Below, in pieces: positions 8,364 to 18,221 of a stretch of DNA of 64,000 nt. A program made the position numbers and the translations under genes. Positions within the stretch are counted from its first letter, which is position 1; the number at the start of each line of letters is the position of its first letter. This stretch comes from Paenochrobactrum gallinarii (GTDB taxonomy: Bacteria; Pseudomonadota; Alphaproteobacteria; Rhizobiales; Rhizobiaceae): assembly GCF_014205685.1 (NCBI RefSeq), contig NZ_JACIIU010000007.1, positions 62,001 through 126,000 of the forward strand, read 5' to 3'. The notes under the pieces were generated by a model. That model had not been told where the DNA came from. It searched no databases and saw only the letters and a program-made list of their open reading frames with translations.

Positions 8364-8516
8364 TAGAGCGGGTCGCACTTAAATACTACCCACTGCACTC
8401 GCTCTAACATTTTGTTTTTTGCGCATGTCTTTATCGCATCGAAGCAGGGACTGAAACCGTCAGCAAACTGATTTCCTTGCGGAGACGATGTCCATTTTTG
8501 GGCGACATGCTCTAAC
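8364..8516. repeat. AGAGC-bounded intergenic repeat element
   Basis: The stretch starts TAGAGCG, has GCTCTAAC at 8401 and ends GCTCTAAC at 8509. Its parts (TTGCGCATGTCTTTATCGCA, TTTTTGGGCGACATGCTCTA) resemble the palindromic intergenic repeats I recall from Brucella and relatives. An 84-codon open frame across it on the minus strand is not a gene. The start overlaps a CCCGCT-AG-AGCGGG hairpin at 8359-8372. Confidence 0.6.
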
Positions 8517-8521
8517 AGGCG

Positions 8522-8757
8522 ACACGCTTTGTGACTGGTGACAAGAGCGCACCCTTCGCACAAAGCGTGCAGCCGGATTTCCCCACTTCTTTCCCTTAAA
8601 ATCTCAACCATTTTCACCTGTCAAAATTGACAGCTGGCGCGCACCGTCTGCCGCTGCCATTTTCCTGTCAGATATAACAGGATCGCATCCGAAACCGGTC
8701 GGTTTGTCTCCGGTTCGGTTGAGGGCAGGTTGTGATTTTCAAATGACAGCCTGCCCT
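8522..8757. other. Non-coding spacer with inverted repeats
   Basis: ACACGCTTTGTG at 8522 pairs with CACAAAGCGTGC at 8559 (11 of 12). AGGGCAGG at 8722 pairs with CCTGCCCT at 8750, just after the MFS stop codon on the minus strand; it has no T-run, so its role as a terminator is doubtful. No gene is visible. Confidence 0.5.
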
Positions 8758-8773
8758 TGCAATTCACTACGCA

Positions 8774-10012
8774 TCAACCCTCAGCATCTGCACGCGGATC
8801 GAGCTTGAAAGCTTCCGGCGTAGCACTGCGCTCCGGCGAAATTGTCGAGAACTGGTCTTTCTCCTGACGCGGCACAGATTTGCGCACGCGGGAGCGGAAA
8901 AGCACATAAACCGCAATAGAAATATGCGACACCGCAGTGATGGCAAACAGTGCTGACGGCCAGAAAAAATCCATCAATGTTGCAGCCAGCAAAGGCCCCA
9001 GCATGGTGCCAAAACCATAAAGCAGCAAAAGACCGCTGGAGATTTTGACAAAATTTTCGGATGTCGCGTGATCATTGGCATGTGCCACGGCCACCGGATA
9101 GAGCGTATAGGCCAATGCACCATAACAAGCAGCGGAAATAATAATCAACGCACTGCCTTGCGGGCTGAATAAAAACGTCAGCAAGCCGACAGTTGCCGCT
9201 AATGTTGCTGTGCCCGCCAGCACATAGCGCCGGTCGATCAGATCAGAAATGCGCCCCACCGGAATTTGCATCAATGCGCCGGCTGCAATGGTTGCCGACA
9301 TCATCAATGCAATTTGGGTATTACTAATGCCTGATTTAGCACCATAGACTGCACCCAATGTGCCCCATGCGCCATTGGCGATACCCACCAGAATACAGCC
9401 CACAAAAGCGGCCGGTGAATTGCGAAACAGCGCCTTGAGATCAAGCTGCACTTCGGTCAGTGGTTTCGGGCTGCTGGCAGTCGAAATTGCAATCGGGATG
9501 AGCGACAGACAAAAGAAAATGCCTGCAAACATAAAGAGATGATCGGAGCGGATATCGCCAGCAGAAACCAGCATTTGTCCGGTCACGGTCGCCCCGTAGT
9601 TGACCATCATATAAAGGCCGAAAATCTTGCCACGGCTTTCATTGCTTGCACGTTCATTCAGCCAGCTTTCGATCACCATGAAAGCGCCAGCCATCGAAAA
9701 ACCGGTAAATGTACGCAACACAATCCATGTTGTGACATCGACATAAATGCCGGATAATAGTGCGATGATCGCTGCCGATGCGGCAAAAATACCAAAAGCG
9801 CGCACATGGCCGACACGGCGCACCAAACGCGGCGCGAACAAACAGCCGGCGACAAAGCCCCCTGCCCATGTCGTACCGAGCAAACCCAGCGATGTAACAG
9901 AAAAACCTTCAGCGCCACCGCGCAATGGCAAAAGCAACCCGTGCAGGCCGGAGCCCATCAGCAAAAAAGTTGTACCAAATAACAGAGCCAAAACCTGAAC
10001 ATAAATACGCAA
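8774..10012 (-). CDS. MFS transporter (YcaD-like)
   Basis: 412 residues with about twelve hydrophobic segments, an inner-membrane transporter. The loop after the second segment reads APRLVRRVGHVRAFG and the middle IESWLNERASNESRGK, the pattern of the YcaD branch of the major facilitator superfamily; the substrate is unknown. The start is a TTG at 10012, supported by a Shine-Dalgarno AGGA eight bases upstream; no ATG lies near the first membrane segment. The C-terminal tail of about 35 residues is charged and cytoplasmic. It stands alone between spacers. Confidence 0.85.
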   Translation of the reverse strand: MRIYVQVLALLFGTTFLLMGSGLHGLLLPLRGGAEGFSVTSLGLLGTTWAGGFVAGCLFAPRLVRRVGHVRAFGIFAASAAIIALLSGIYVDVTTWIVLRTFTGFSMAGAFMVIESWLNERASNESRGKIFGLYMMVNYGATVTGQMLVSAGDIRSDHLFMFAGIFFCLSLIPIAISTASSPKPLTEVQLDLKALFRNSPAAFVGCILVGIANGAWGTLGAVYGAKSGISNTQIALMMSATIAAGALMQIPVGRISDLIDRRYVLAGTATLAATVGLLTFLFSPQGSALIIISAACYGALAYTLYPVAVAHANDHATSENFVKISSGLLLLYGFGTMLGPLLAATLMDFFWPSALFAITAVSHISIAVYVLFRSRVRKSVPRQEKDQFSTISPERSATPEAFKLDPRADAEG

Positions 10013-10164
10013 CAGAATATTCCTAATTTTCAGTCGTTATTTGATTTGTATATGGCAGAACTGTCCGCCAATTATGGTGATTTTTATGATTAAAACATTT
10101 ATTTTCAGTGCGTCACGCTTTTTTCATACAAAGCGTAACGAGAAGGTTGAAAAAGCCTGAGCTA

Positions 10165-10353
10165 TCAGCGGAACAGTGCCTCGGCTTGCGCACGACTGCT
10201 TCCCCGTTGACTATGCTCTTCCCGCAGGCGATCAATCTCATGATGAAGCCGGTCGATCAGTTGCTCAATTTCGGAAACGGAGAGGTCTGTGAGATCATCA
10301 CCAATGCTATATTTATGATGAACCTCAATGGTTTCTTCCAGAAAGCCGGACAT
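10165..10353 (-). CDS. DUF1192 family protein
   Basis: 62 residues from the ATG at 10353, which has a very good ribosome binding site (GGGAGGAG, six bases before it). IGDDLTDLSVSEIEQLIDRL is the typical DUF1192 core, followed by a helix (HEIDRLREEH) and the aromatic C-terminal end ALFR. Function unknown; the family is common in alphaproteobacteria. It stands next to the divergent quinone oxidoreductase gene. Confidence 0.88.
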   Translation of the reverse strand: MSGFLEETIEVHHKYSIGDDLTDLSVSEIEQLIDRLHHEIDRLREEHSQRGSSRAQAEALFR

Positions 10354-10535
10354 GGTATACTCCTCCCAGTCAATATCCGTCACTCACCAAGCCAAAATGG
10401 CAAATAGCTAATAATGCCCTCGCATGAGTGCTTTTCCCCCTTAAAGCAGCCACACAAATATTTATCATACCTCAATAAACCGATTTAGCACCCCTAAAAT
10501 TGCCTCGGACATTTTAAAGCAATCAGGAGACCATC

Positions 10536-11540
10536 ATGCACCCGCAACACCCTCAAAAAATGCAGGCTATCGAAATTAAAGAGGCCGGTTCTCCTGATGT
10601 TTTAAGCCTGACAAACCGCATCATTCCCGAGCTGAAAGAAACGGATATTTTGGTGCGTGTGCATGCAGCCGGTGTTAACCGCCCTGATGTGTTGCAACGC
10701 CTTGGCCAATACGCCCCGCCCGAAGGCGCTTCCGATATTCCCGGCCTTGAAATCGCCGGTGAAGTGGTGACCTTGGGAGCACAAACCAGCCGCTATCAAA
10801 TCGGCGACAAAGTCTGTGCGCTTCTTGCAGGTGGTGGCTATGCAGAATATGCCGTTGTTCATGAAAGCAATGCTTTGCCGGTGCCGCAAGGTTTCAGCTA
10901 TGAAGAAGCTGCCTGCATTCCGGAAACTTTTTTCACTGTCTGGCACAATGTATTTGAGCGCGGAAATTTAAAAAAAGGCGAGACCTTTTTGGTTCACGGC
11001 GGCACATCCGGCATTGGCACCACAGCCATTCAACTGGCCAAAGCCTTCGGCGCTTTTGTCATTGCCACTGCCGGATCGGATGAAAAATGCGATGCCTGCC
11101 TGAAACTGGGCGCCGACATTGCCGTCAATTACAAAACGCATGATTTTGTCGAAGCCGTCAAAACGGCCACCAAAGGCAAAGGCGCTGATGTGATTCTCGA
11201 TATGGTTGGCGGCGACTATGTTGACCGCAACTATCAGGCCGCCGCCATGGATGGCCGCATTGTACAAATTGCATTTTTAAACGGTGCTAAATCGAGCGTG
11301 AATTTTGCCCGCCTGATGACCAAACGCCTGACCCATACCGGCTCTACTTTGCGTGCACGCTCCGTCGAATTTAAAGCTGGCATTGCCGCAGCACTGCAAG
11401 CCCAAGTCTGGCCGCTTCTTGAAAAGCGCCGGATTGCACCGGTTATGGATCAAAGCTTTGCGCTAAACCAAGCCAATCTTGCCCATAAGCGTATGGAAGA
11501 CGGTAACCATATTGGTAAAATCGTTTTAAAGGTTCGTTGA
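10536..11540 (+). CDS. NAD(P)H-quinone oxidoreductase, zinc-independent MDR family (PIG3-like)
   Basis: 334 residues. The medium-chain dehydrogenase/reductase fold is seen from the N-terminal GroES-like part (VNRPDVLQRLGQYAPPEGAS near residue 48) and the Rossmann part with VHGGTSGIGTTAIQLAKAFG near 152, where the cofactor binds. The NRPDxxQRxGxYPPP pattern is the mark of the PIG3/quinone oxidoreductase branch. The zinc-binding cysteines of alcohol dehydrogenases are absent. AGGAGA eight bases before the ATG supports the start. The real electron acceptor cannot be told from the sequence. Confidence 0.9.
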   Translation: MHPQHPQKMQAIEIKEAGSPDVLSLTNRIIPELKETDILVRVHAAGVNRPDVLQRLGQYAPPEGASDIPGLEIAGEVVTLGAQTSRYQIGDKVCALLAGGGYAEYAVVHESNALPVPQGFSYEEAACIPETFFTVWHNVFERGNLKKGETFLVHGGTSGIGTTAIQLAKAFGAFVIATAGSDEKCDACLKLGADIAVNYKTHDFVEAVKTATKGKGADVILDMVGGDYVDRNYQAAAMDGRIVQIAFLNGAKSSVNFARLMTKRLTHTGSTLRARSVEFKAGIAAALQAQVWPLLEKRRIAPVMDQSFALNQANLAHKRMEDGNHIGKIVLKVR

Positions 11541-11549
11541 TCGTAGTCC

Positions 11550-11602
11550 GCAGTTTTTCAGTTAGAATCCGCCCGTTTTCGTGGCTTTTGCTGAAAAACT
11601 GC
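11550..11602. repeat. 12-base perfect inverted repeat
   Basis: GCAGTTTTTCAG (11550-11561) and CTGAAAAACTGC (11591-11602) with 29 bases between. It begins ten bases after the quinone oxidoreductase stop codon and ends about 160 bases before trcR. It could end the first transcript or be part of the trcR leader. Confidence 0.6.
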
Positions 11603-11764
11603 CATGCCTCATCACCGAAGTTGCAGATAAACAATGCGACTTCATGCAGGGTTTTCTTGCCGACCAGCAAATAAACATATATATAGAGTTTGAATTTCCC
11701 GGAAATTGTGGTTTTTGCCCACGTCCCGCGCTACCGGAGCGGACGAACAAGAGGATTATATCTA

Positions 11765-12457
11765 ATGGCCACCCAGCTTCTTATGCCGAAAGCAACGGCC
11801 GTCTGGCTTGTCGACAATACAGCTCTGTCTTTTGATCAGATCGCAAATTTCTGTCGTTTGCACCCGCTTGAAGTGAAAGCCATTGCAGATGGCGAAGCTT
11901 CGCAGGGCATCAAAGGTTTGGATCCAGTCATGACTGGCCAGCTATCGCGCGAAGAAATTGCACTCGGTGAAAAAGATATCAATCACCGTTTGAAATTGTC
12001 GGAACCTAAAGTACGCGTCCCTGAGCCAAAGCGTAAAGGTGCCCGCTATACACCTTTATCAAAACGTCAGGATCGTCCGAACTCCATTCTTTGGCTGGTT
12101 CGCAACCATCCGGAACTGAAAGACGCCCAGATTTCCCGTTTGCTCGGCACCACGAAATCAACCATTGAACAGATTCGCAACCGCACCCACTGGAACTCAG
12201 CCAATCTGACCCCGATGGATCCGGTAACACTCGGCCTTTGCAGTCAGATTGATCTGGATATTGAAGTGGATCGCGCAGCACGCAATCGTCCGGCAGAACC
12301 GGAAATCGATCCGACATTGATGCCGGCGACTGCGACCGAAAACCGTGATTATCATGGTGGTCCAGCAGAAGAAGAAGAGCTGGATGCCGACAAGGTATTC
12401 GCCAAACTGTCTTCGCTCAAAGGCGCTGCCTCAGACGACGAAGAAGAAGAAATTTAA
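11765..12457 (+). CDS. trcR: DUF1013 protein, cell cycle transcriptional regulator TrcR
   Basis: 230 residues beginning MATQLLMPKATAVWLVDNTA. This is the DUF1013 family, very conserved in alphaproteobacteria and annotated as the cell cycle regulator TrcR. A helix-turn-helix-like part is seen near residues 115-140 (HPELKDAQISRLLGTTKSTI), which would bind DNA; the C-terminal tail is acidic and ends EEEEI. The start at 11765 has AGAGGA nine bases upstream; the 25 codons before it in frame are not conserved-looking. A terminator follows at once. Confidence 0.9.
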   Translation: MATQLLMPKATAVWLVDNTALSFDQIANFCRLHPLEVKAIADGEASQGIKGLDPVMTGQLSREEIALGEKDINHRLKLSEPKVRVPEPKRKGARYTPLSKRQDRPNSILWLVRNHPELKDAQISRLLGTTKSTIEQIRNRTHWNSANLTPMDPVTLGLCSQIDLDIEVDRAARNRPAEPEIDPTLMPATATENRDYHGGPAEEEELDADKVFAKLSSLKGAASDDEEEEI

Positions 12458-12467
12458 TAGATCTTCT

Positions 12468-12504
12468 AAAAGCCGGAACCCTGAAAAAGAGTTCCGGCTT
12501 TTTT
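12468..12504 (+). terminator. Intrinsic terminator of trcR
   Basis: AAAAGCCGGAAC pairs with GTTCCGGCTTTT; the loop is 11 bases and a T-run follows, ten bases after the stop codon. Confidence 0.9.
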
Positions 12505-12542
12505 AATGCCTTACGGTACTTCAAAGCAAACAGCAGATATAA

Positions 12543-12569
12543 AAAAACCCCGCTTGAAGCGGGGTTTTT
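12543..12569 (-). terminator. Intrinsic terminator of fba
   Basis: AAAAACCCCGCTT pairs with AAGCGGGGTTTTT, a nearly perfect palindrome with T-runs in both directions, just after the fba stop codon on the minus strand. Confidence 0.9.
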
Positions 12570-12582
12570 AATGAAAGCTTTA

Positions 12583-13608
12583 TTAGCCGGCATTTTCGAG
12601 AGCTTCGCTCCACTTGCCTTCTGCGGCCAAGCCGTTCATGCGGGCGCGATGTGCAAAGGCTTTCTGGCCTGCTGCAACATTTTCAGCCTTACCACTCCAG
12701 GCTTTCAGAGCAGCAGCCTGCAATGCGCGACCATATGAGAAGGTCAGGTTCCAAGGCATATCAAAGCCTGCATTCATCGCATTCAGGTTTGCGGTTGCCT
12801 CAACATCCGACTGACCGCCGGAAAGGAATGCAATACCCGGAACAGCAGACGGAACATTTGCCTTCAGGCAACGTACGGTCTTTTCTGCGATTTCAGCAAC
12901 AGAAGCTTTACGCGCGTTTTTACCGTCGATAACCATGTTTGGCTTGAGGATCATACCTTCGAGCTTCACACGGGCATCATAGAGTTCATTGAAAACAGAC
13001 TTCAGAACGGCATCGGTCACTTCATAGTTGCGGTCGATGGAATGATCGCCTGGTACGCCGTCCATCAGGATTTCAGGCTCAACGATTGGAACAATGCCAG
13101 CTTCCTGACAAAGCGCTGCATAGCGAGCCAGTGCTTGTGCATTCTGCTTGATCGCGCCATAGGTTGGCAGCGCAGAAGAAATCGAGATAACAGCACGCCA
13201 TTTAGCAAAACGTGCGCCCAGTGCATAATATTCTGTCAGGCGTTCGCGCAGACCATCCAGACCTTCGGTGATGGTTTCACCTTCAAAGCCCGCCAATGGC
13301 TTGGCACCCATATCCACTTTAATACCAGGAATGCTGCCAGCATTACGCATGATATCAACCAGTGGTGTACCGTCTTTGGCTTTCTGACGCAGGGTTTCGT
13401 CATAAAGGATAACGCCGGAGATATGATTCTTCATAGCATCATCAGCGCGGAACAGCATTTCGCGGTAATCGCGGCGTGTATCTTCGGTTGATGTTACATT
13501 GATGGAATCGAAGCGCTTCTTGATTGTGCCGGAGCTTTCGTCGGCTGCAAGAATGCCCTTACCACTTGCCACCATGGCAACTGCAATATCTTCAAGACGT
13601 TCGGTCAT
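12583..13608 (-). CDS. Fructose-bisphosphate aldolase, class I
   Basis: 341 residues. It splits fructose 1,6-bisphosphate to the two triose phosphates through a Schiff base and needs no metal. Class I marks are GKGILAADESSGTIKKRF near residue 16, EPEILMDG near 178 and MILKPNMVI near 222 with the Schiff-base lysine, and IAFLSGGQS near 262. The ATG at 13608 is preceded by AGGAG at good distance. It is the last gene of a central carbon block tkt-gap-pgk-fba on the minus strand, with its own promoter region and terminator. An AATCGATT site and an 8-base inverted repeat lie about 100 bases upstream. Confidence 0.95.
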   Translation of the reverse strand: MTERLEDIAVAMVASGKGILAADESSGTIKKRFDSINVTSTEDTRRDYREMLFRADDAMKNHISGVILYDETLRQKAKDGTPLVDIMRNAGSIPGIKVDMGAKPLAGFEGETITEGLDGLRERLTEYYALGARFAKWRAVISISSALPTYGAIKQNAQALARYAALCQEAGIVPIVEPEILMDGVPGDHSIDRNYEVTDAVLKSVFNELYDARVKLEGMILKPNMVIDGKNARKASVAEIAEKTVRCLKANVPSAVPGIAFLSGGQSDVEATANLNAMNAGFDMPWNLTFSYGRALQAAALKAWSGKAENVAAGQKAFAHRARMNGLAAEGKWSEALENAG

Positions 13609-13691
13609 ACCCAAAAACTCCTGTAAAAGTTAGCTTGGTTTGCCGATAGCAGAACTGGCAGATAAAACAAATGCCCGCCAACTATTTGAAA

Positions 13692-13715
13692 CGATTGAAA
13701 TAAATTCAATCGATT
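13692..13715. promoter_or_regulatory. Dyad and AATCGATT site, candidate operator of fba
   Basis: CGATTGAA (13692-13699) and TTCAATCG (13705-13712) are a perfect inverted repeat; the right arm overlaps the palindrome AATCGATT at 13708-13715. It lies about 100 bases before the fba start. The same octamer stands upstream of pyk and tkt. Confidence 0.45.
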
Positions 13716-13806
13716 TAGTTCGAACAAGTTTTTTTAATTATCGTTAAACTGCAACAGATTTGATCCACAGGCTAATCCTGTTTGCGGTTTGATGCGAGCA
13801 TAAAAT

Positions 13807-13844
13807 AAAAAGCCCCGCCGAAAAAATCGGCCGGGCTCATTTTT
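13807..13844 (-). terminator. Intrinsic terminator of pgk
   Basis: AGCCC-CGCCGA pairs with TCGG-CCGGGCT; on the minus strand a run of T follows. It lies about 20 bases after the pgk stop codon. Confidence 0.85.
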
Positions 13845-13864
13845 AAACAGATGTGAAAGCCTTA

Positions 13865-15055
13865 TCAGGCCTTCAATGCATCCACACCCGGCAAAGGCTT
13901 GCCTTCCATCCATTCAAGGAAAGCACCGCCTGCGGTGGAAATATAAGTGAAGTCATCTGCAACCTTTGCGTGGTTCAACGCCGCCACAGTATCACCGCCG
14001 CCGCCAACAGAAACCAGCTTACCCAGACGGGTGCGCTCGGCCACATGACGGGCAATAGCAACGGTTGATGCATCAAACGGATGCAATTCAAATGCGCCGA
14101 GCGGACCATTCCAGATCAGCGTTGAGGCATCATCAATAACGGAAGCAATACGCTCAACCGACTGCGCGCCGACATCCAGCATCATACCGTCTGAAGGAAT
14201 CGCATCCACACCATAAGTCTGGTGTGGTGCATCGGCGGCAAAATGCCATGCCACAACCGCATCAACCGGTAGAATGATTGCGCATTTGGTTGTTTCAGCC
14301 TTAGCCATAATGGCGCGTGCTGTGTCAGCCAGATCATGCTCGCACAAAGATTTACCCACATCATGACCAAGAGCAGCAAGGAATGTGTTAGCCATACCGC
14401 CGCCGATCACCAGTGCATCGACTTTTTCAATCAGGTTGGAAAGCAAATCAAGCTTGGTGGACACTTTTGCGCCGCCAACGATGGCCACAACCGGACGCAC
14501 CGGCGCGCCAAGGCCTTTTTCCAAAGCTTCCAGCTCGCCCTGCATAGCACGACCAGCAAAGCCTGGCAGAAGATGCGCCAGACCTTCGGTGGATGCGTGT
14601 GCGCGATGTGCTGCGGAAAAAGCATCATTGACGTAGATATCGCCATTGGCAGCAAGCGCCTTAGCAAATTCCGGGTCGTTCTTTTCTTCGCCTTTGTGAA
14701 AACGGGTATTTTCAAGCAGCAAAACATCGCCGTCCTGCATTGCACTGACAGCAGCAGCCGCTTTTTCACCGATGCAATCTTCCGCAAAAGCAACTTTCAA
14801 GCCCAGTGCTTTATGCAAAGCGCTAACCACAACCTTCAGCGAAAATTCTGCAACGGCCTCACCTTTCGGGCGGCCGAAATGTGCCAGCAAAATGGTCTTG
14901 GCACCTTTTTTATGCAGTTCCTGTATGGTTGGCAAAATGCGCTCAATGCGGGTGACATCACTGACCTGACCGTCAGCAACAGGTACGTTGAGATCAACGC
15001 GTACCAGAACCCGTTTGGATTGAACGTCAGCATTGTCGAGAGTGCGGAAAGCCAT
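13865..15055 (-). CDS. pgk: Phosphoglycerate kinase
   Basis: 396 residues, full length. It makes ATP from 1,3-bisphosphoglycerate in glycolysis and runs the other way in gluconeogenesis. Motifs: [11 protein letters not shown] at residue 15 (the family signature), [11 protein letters not shown] near 56, [14 protein letters not shown] near 141, [12 protein letters not shown] near 190 and the C-terminal [12 protein letters not shown], which binds the nucleotide. It lies between gap and fba, but hairpin terminators stand on both sides, so it can be transcribed on its own. Confidence 0.97.
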   Translation of the reverse strand: MAFRTLDNADVQSKRVLVRVDLNVPVADGQVSDVTRIERILPTIQELHKKGAKTILLAHFGRPKGEAVAEFSLKVVVSALHKALGLKVAFAEDCIGEKAAAAVSAMQDGDVLLLENTRFHKGEEKNDPEFAKALAANGDIYVNDAFSAAHRAHASTEGLAHLLPGFAGRAMQGELEALEKGLGAPVRPVVAIVGGAKVSTKLDLLSNLIEKVDALVIGGGMANTFLAALGHDVGKSLCEHDLADTARAIMAKAETTKCAIILPVDAVVAWHFAADAPHQTYGVDAIPSDGMMLDVGAQSVERIASVIDDASTLIWNGPLGAFELHPFDASTVAIARHVAERTRLGKLVSVGGGGDTVAALNHAKVADDFTYISTAGGAFLEWMEGKPLPGVDALKA

Positions 15056-15087
15056 CGGTTTTCTCTCTGTATATAATAGAACTAATG

Positions 15088-15120
15088 AAAAACGCCCCTC
15101 TTGAGCAAAAGGGGCGTTGA
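15088..15120 (-). terminator. Hairpin terminator between gap and pgk
   Basis: AACGCCCC pairs with GGGGCGTT; on the minus strand TTTTT follows the second arm. It begins eight bases after the gap stop codon and lies only about 35 bases before pgk, so it separates gap from pgk at least in part. Confidence 0.85.
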
Positions 15121-15127
15121 TTTTATC

Positions 15128-16135
15128 TTAGAGGAACTTAGCCATAGCAACAGCAGTGTCGCTCATACGGTTGGAGAAGCCCCACTCATTGTCGTACCAG
15201 GTCAGGATGCGCACCATGGTGCCATCGATCACTTTGGTCTGATCCATGTGGAATACGGATGAATGCGGATCATGATTGAAGTCGGTTGATACCAGCGGTT
15301 CATCAGTGTAGCCTAAAATGCCTTTCAGACGGCCATTGGCAGCTTCACGGATAGCATTGTTGATTTCTCCAACAGTGGTTGCACGTTTGGCAACAAAAGT
15401 CAGATCAACAACAGAGACGTTTGGTGTTGGTACACGAATTGCAACGCCGTCCAGCTTACCCTTAAGCTCTGGCAGAACCAGACCAACAGCTTTAGCAGCA
15501 CCGGTTGAGGTCGGGATCATCGACAAAGCTGCCGCACGGGCGCGGTAGAGGTCTTTGTGCATGGTGTCGAGGGTTGGCTGATCACCGGTATATGAGTGAA
15601 TGGTGGTCATGAAGCCGTGGTCGATACCAACGGTTGCATCCAGAACCTGTGCCACTGGTGACAAGCAGTTAGTGGTGCAGGAAGCGTTGGAAACAACCAG
15701 ATGATCTTTGGTCAGCTTGTCATGGTTCACACCATAAACAACGGTCAGATCGGCATTGTCAGCAGGAGCGGAAACGATAACGCGCTTGGCGCCAGCTTCC
15801 AGATGTGCGGCAGCTTTATCGCGTGTTGCGAAAATGCCGGTGCATTCCAGCGCAATGTCAACGCCTTCTTCTTTCCAAGGCAGTTCGGCAGGGTTGCGAA
15901 CAGCATGAACCTTGATCGGGCCGTAACCCACATCAATTGTATCACCATCAACAGTGACTTTAGCCGGAAAACGGCCATGAACACTGTCATAACGCAACAA
16001 ATGCGCATTGGTTTCAACTGGGCCCAAATCGTTGATAGCAACAACCTGAATGTCGGTGCGGCCTGATTCAACGATGGCACGAAGGACGTTACGGCCAATA
16101 CGACCAAAACCATTAATTGCGACGCGAACTGCCAT
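15128..16135 (-). CDS. gap: Glyceraldehyde-3-phosphate dehydrogenase, type I
   Basis: 335 residues. It oxidises glyceraldehyde 3-phosphate with NAD and phosphate. [16 protein letters not shown] begins the Rossmann fold; the catalytic cysteine is in [12 protein letters not shown] near residue 152, and [14 protein letters not shown] follows. I use the ATG at 16135 because the longer frame upstream has no family similarity. It lies between tkt and pgk on the minus strand and is separated from both by hairpins. Confidence 0.97.
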   Translation of the reverse strand: MAVRVAINGFGRIGRNVLRAIVESGRTDIQVVAINDLGPVETNAHLLRYDSVHGRFPAKVTVDGDTIDVGYGPIKVHAVRNPAELPWKEEGVDIALECTGIFATRDKAAAHLEAGAKRVIVSAPADNADLTVVYGVNHDKLTKDHLVVSNASCTTNCLSPVAQVLDATVGIDHGFMTTIHSYTGDQPTLDTMHKDLYRARAAALSMIPTSTGAAKAVGLVLPELKGKLDGVAIRVPTPNVSVVDLTFVAKRATTVGEINNAIREAANGRLKGILGYTDEPLVSTDFNHDPHSSVFHMDQTKVIDGTMVRILTWYDNEWGFSNRMSDTAVAMAKFL

Positions 16136-16164
16136 TTTATCTCTCATCTTCCGGGTGGGTTGAT

Positions 16165-16210
16165 TAAAAAACTGCGTGTCTTGCGGGGCTGTTTCAAAAC
16201 CACCCCGCAA
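16165..16210 (-). terminator. Hairpin between tkt and gap
   Basis: TTGCGGGG (16181-16188) and CCCCGCAA (16203-16210) form an 8-base stem on the minus strand, and a T-run occurs about 15 bases further on. It is a weak intrinsic terminator or a processing hairpin between the tkt stop and the gap start. Confidence 0.5.
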
Positions 16211-16226
16211 TCAATCACTTCGCTGT

Positions 16227-18221
16227 TTATGCAGCGGCTTTCAGCTTGGCTTCAGCGGCTTCCACAGCGGCTTCAGCAGTAATGCCGAAATGCTTGTAAA
16301 GGTCTTCAATCGGCGCAGAAGCACCAAAGCCTTTCATACCGATAAAGACACCGTTTTCGCCAATGAAGCGTTCCCAGCCAAGGGACAGAGCTGCTTCAAT
16401 AGCAATTTTAACCGGCGCATTGCCCAGAACCGATGCCTTGTAAGAGTCGCTCTGCTGTTCAAACAGTTCGAAGCAAGGAACCGATACCACGCGCGCCGGG
16501 ATGTCTTTCTCATCCAGCATTGCTTTGGCTTTCAGCGCAATTTCAACTTCTGAACCGGTGGCAAACAGAGTGACCTGTGCATCCTGATCAGTACCGGCCA
16601 ATTCATAAGCGCCATAACCGCTTAAGTTTTCATCGGTGTGGGTGGTGCGCACAGTCGGCAGATTCTGACGGGTCAGAGCCAATGTCGATGGGGTCTTCTG
16701 GGACTGAAGCGCCAGCTGCCAGCATTCTGCGGCTTCAACAGCATCAGCCGGACGGAATACCAGATGGTTAGGAATAGCGCGCAGCACTGCCAGATGTTCA
16801 ACCGGCTGGTGCGTCGGACCATCTTCACCAAGACCGATCGAGTCATGGGTCATGACATAGATAACGCGGATGCCCATCAGCGAAGACAAGCGCATGGCCG
16901 GACGGCAATAATCCGAGAAGCACATGAAAGTGCCGGAATAAGGAATGAGGCCGCCATGCAGCGCCATACCGTTCATCGCAGCAGCCATACCATGTTCACG
17001 AATACCGTAATGGACGAAACGGCCATCATAGTTTTCAGGTGTTACAGCATTGGTCTGGCTGGTTTTGGTATTGTTAGAACCGGTCAGGTCGGCAGAGCCG
17101 CCGATGGTTTCAGGAACGATACCGTTGATGACTTCCAGTGCCATTTCCGAAGATTTACGGGTAGCAACCTTTGGTTTATCAGCAGAAAGCTTCTTCTTAT
17201 AATCGATGATTGCCTGATCAAAACCAATTGGCAGTTCACCGCGCTGACGGCGCTCAAACTCGGCGCGGGTATCAGCATCAAGAGCAGCAAAACGCTTTTC
17301 CCATTCCAGACGCTTCTTGGCGGCGTTGAGGCCAGCCAAACGCCATGCATCCAGCACTTCTGCCGGTACGGTGAATGGTTCTGCGGTCCAGTTCAGTGCC
17401 TTACGGGTAGCAGCAATTTCTTCTGCGCCCAAAGGTGCACCGTGAACTTTGTTGGTACCGGCTTTATTTGGCGAACCAAAACCAATCACTGTCTTACAAG
17501 CAATAAAGGTTGGCTTTGGTGAGGTTTTAGCCTGTTCGATTGCTTTGGCAATCGCTTCCTGATCGTGACCGTCAACAGAAATTGTGTTCCAGCCTGAAGC
17601 CTGGAAACGGGCAACCTGATCGGTTTTATCGGAGAGTGAAACTGCGCCGTCGATGGTGATGTTGTTGTCATCCCAAAGAACGATCAGTTTGTTCAGCTCC
17701 AGATGGCCGGCCAGACCGATAGCTTCCTGGCTGATACCTTCCATCAGGCAACCATCGCCAACCAGCACATAGGTGTAGTGGTCAACAATGCTGTCGCCGA
17801 ATTTGGCATTCAGGATGCGCTCGGAAAGCGCCATGCCAACACCGTTGGCAATACCCTGACCCAACGGGCCGGTTGTGGTTTCGATACCAGCGGCATAACC
17901 ATATTCCGGATGACCGGCAGTGCGAGCACCAATCTGACGGAATTTTTTGATTTCATCGATGGTGATATCTTCATAACCGGAAAGATAGAGAACCGAGTAA
18001 AGCAGCATCGAGCCGTGGCCTGCGGAAAGCACGAAACGATCGCGATCCGGCCAATGCGGGTTCTGTGGGTCATGCGATAAAAAACGGGTGTAAAGGGTGG
18101 TGGCGATATCAGCCGCACCCATCGGCAATCCCGGATGGCCGGAATTTGCTTTTTCCACTGCATCCATCGAGAGGAAGCGGATTGCGTTGGCCAACTGGTT
18201 TTGTTTGTCGGAATTGGTCAT
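16227..18221 (-). CDS. tkt: Transketolase
   Basis: 664 residues, the usual length. It moves two-carbon units between sugar phosphates in the non-oxidative pentose phosphate pathway with thiamine diphosphate. Landmarks: [20 protein letters not shown] near the N terminus (family signature), [13 protein letters not shown] near residue 155 with the metal/ThDP site, DDNNITIDG near 185, and the pyrimidine domain with [19 protein letters not shown] near 430 and [18 protein letters not shown] near 460. It heads the tkt-gap-pgk-fba block. An AATCGATT site is found 128 bases upstream of the ATG. Confidence 0.97.
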   Translation of the reverse strand: MTNSDKQNQLANAIRFLSMDAVEKANSGHPGLPMGAADIATTLYTRFLSHDPQNPHWPDRDRFVLSAGHGSMLLYSVLYLSGYEDITIDEIKKFRQIGARTAGHPEYGYAAGIETTTGPLGQGIANGVGMALSERILNAKFGDSIVDHYTYVLVGDGCLMEGISQEAIGLAGHLELNKLIVLWDDNNITIDGAVSLSDKTDQVARFQASGWNTISVDGHDQEAIAKAIEQAKTSPKPTFIACKTVIGFGSPNKAGTNKVHGAPLGAEEIAATRKALNWTAEPFTVPAEVLDAWRLAGLNAAKKRLEWEKRFAALDADTRAEFERRQRGELPIGFDQAIIDYKKKLSADKPKVATRKSSEMALEVINGIVPETIGGSADLTGSNNTKTSQTNAVTPENYDGRFVHYGIREHGMAAAMNGMALHGGLIPYSGTFMCFSDYCRPAMRLSSLMGIRVIYVMTHDSIGLGEDGPTHQPVEHLAVLRAIPNHLVFRPADAVEAAECWQLALQSQKTPSTLALTRQNLPTVRTTHTDENLSGYGAYELAGTDQDAQVTLFATGSEVEIALKAKAMLDEKDIPARVVSVPCFELFEQQSDSYKASVLGNAPVKIAIEAALSLGWERFIGENGVFIGMKGFGASAPIEDLYKHFGITAEAAVEAAEAKLKAAA

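Noticed and set aside
8363..8617. 84-codon open frame on the minus strand
   Set aside because: It runs through the intergenic AGAGC repeat; such frames arise from the repeat itself.
13865..18221. Calvin cycle (cbb) operon
   Set aside because: tkt, gap, pgk and class I fba are together, but no RuBisCO, phosphoribulokinase or CbbR gene is present, so it is a glycolysis/pentose phosphate block.
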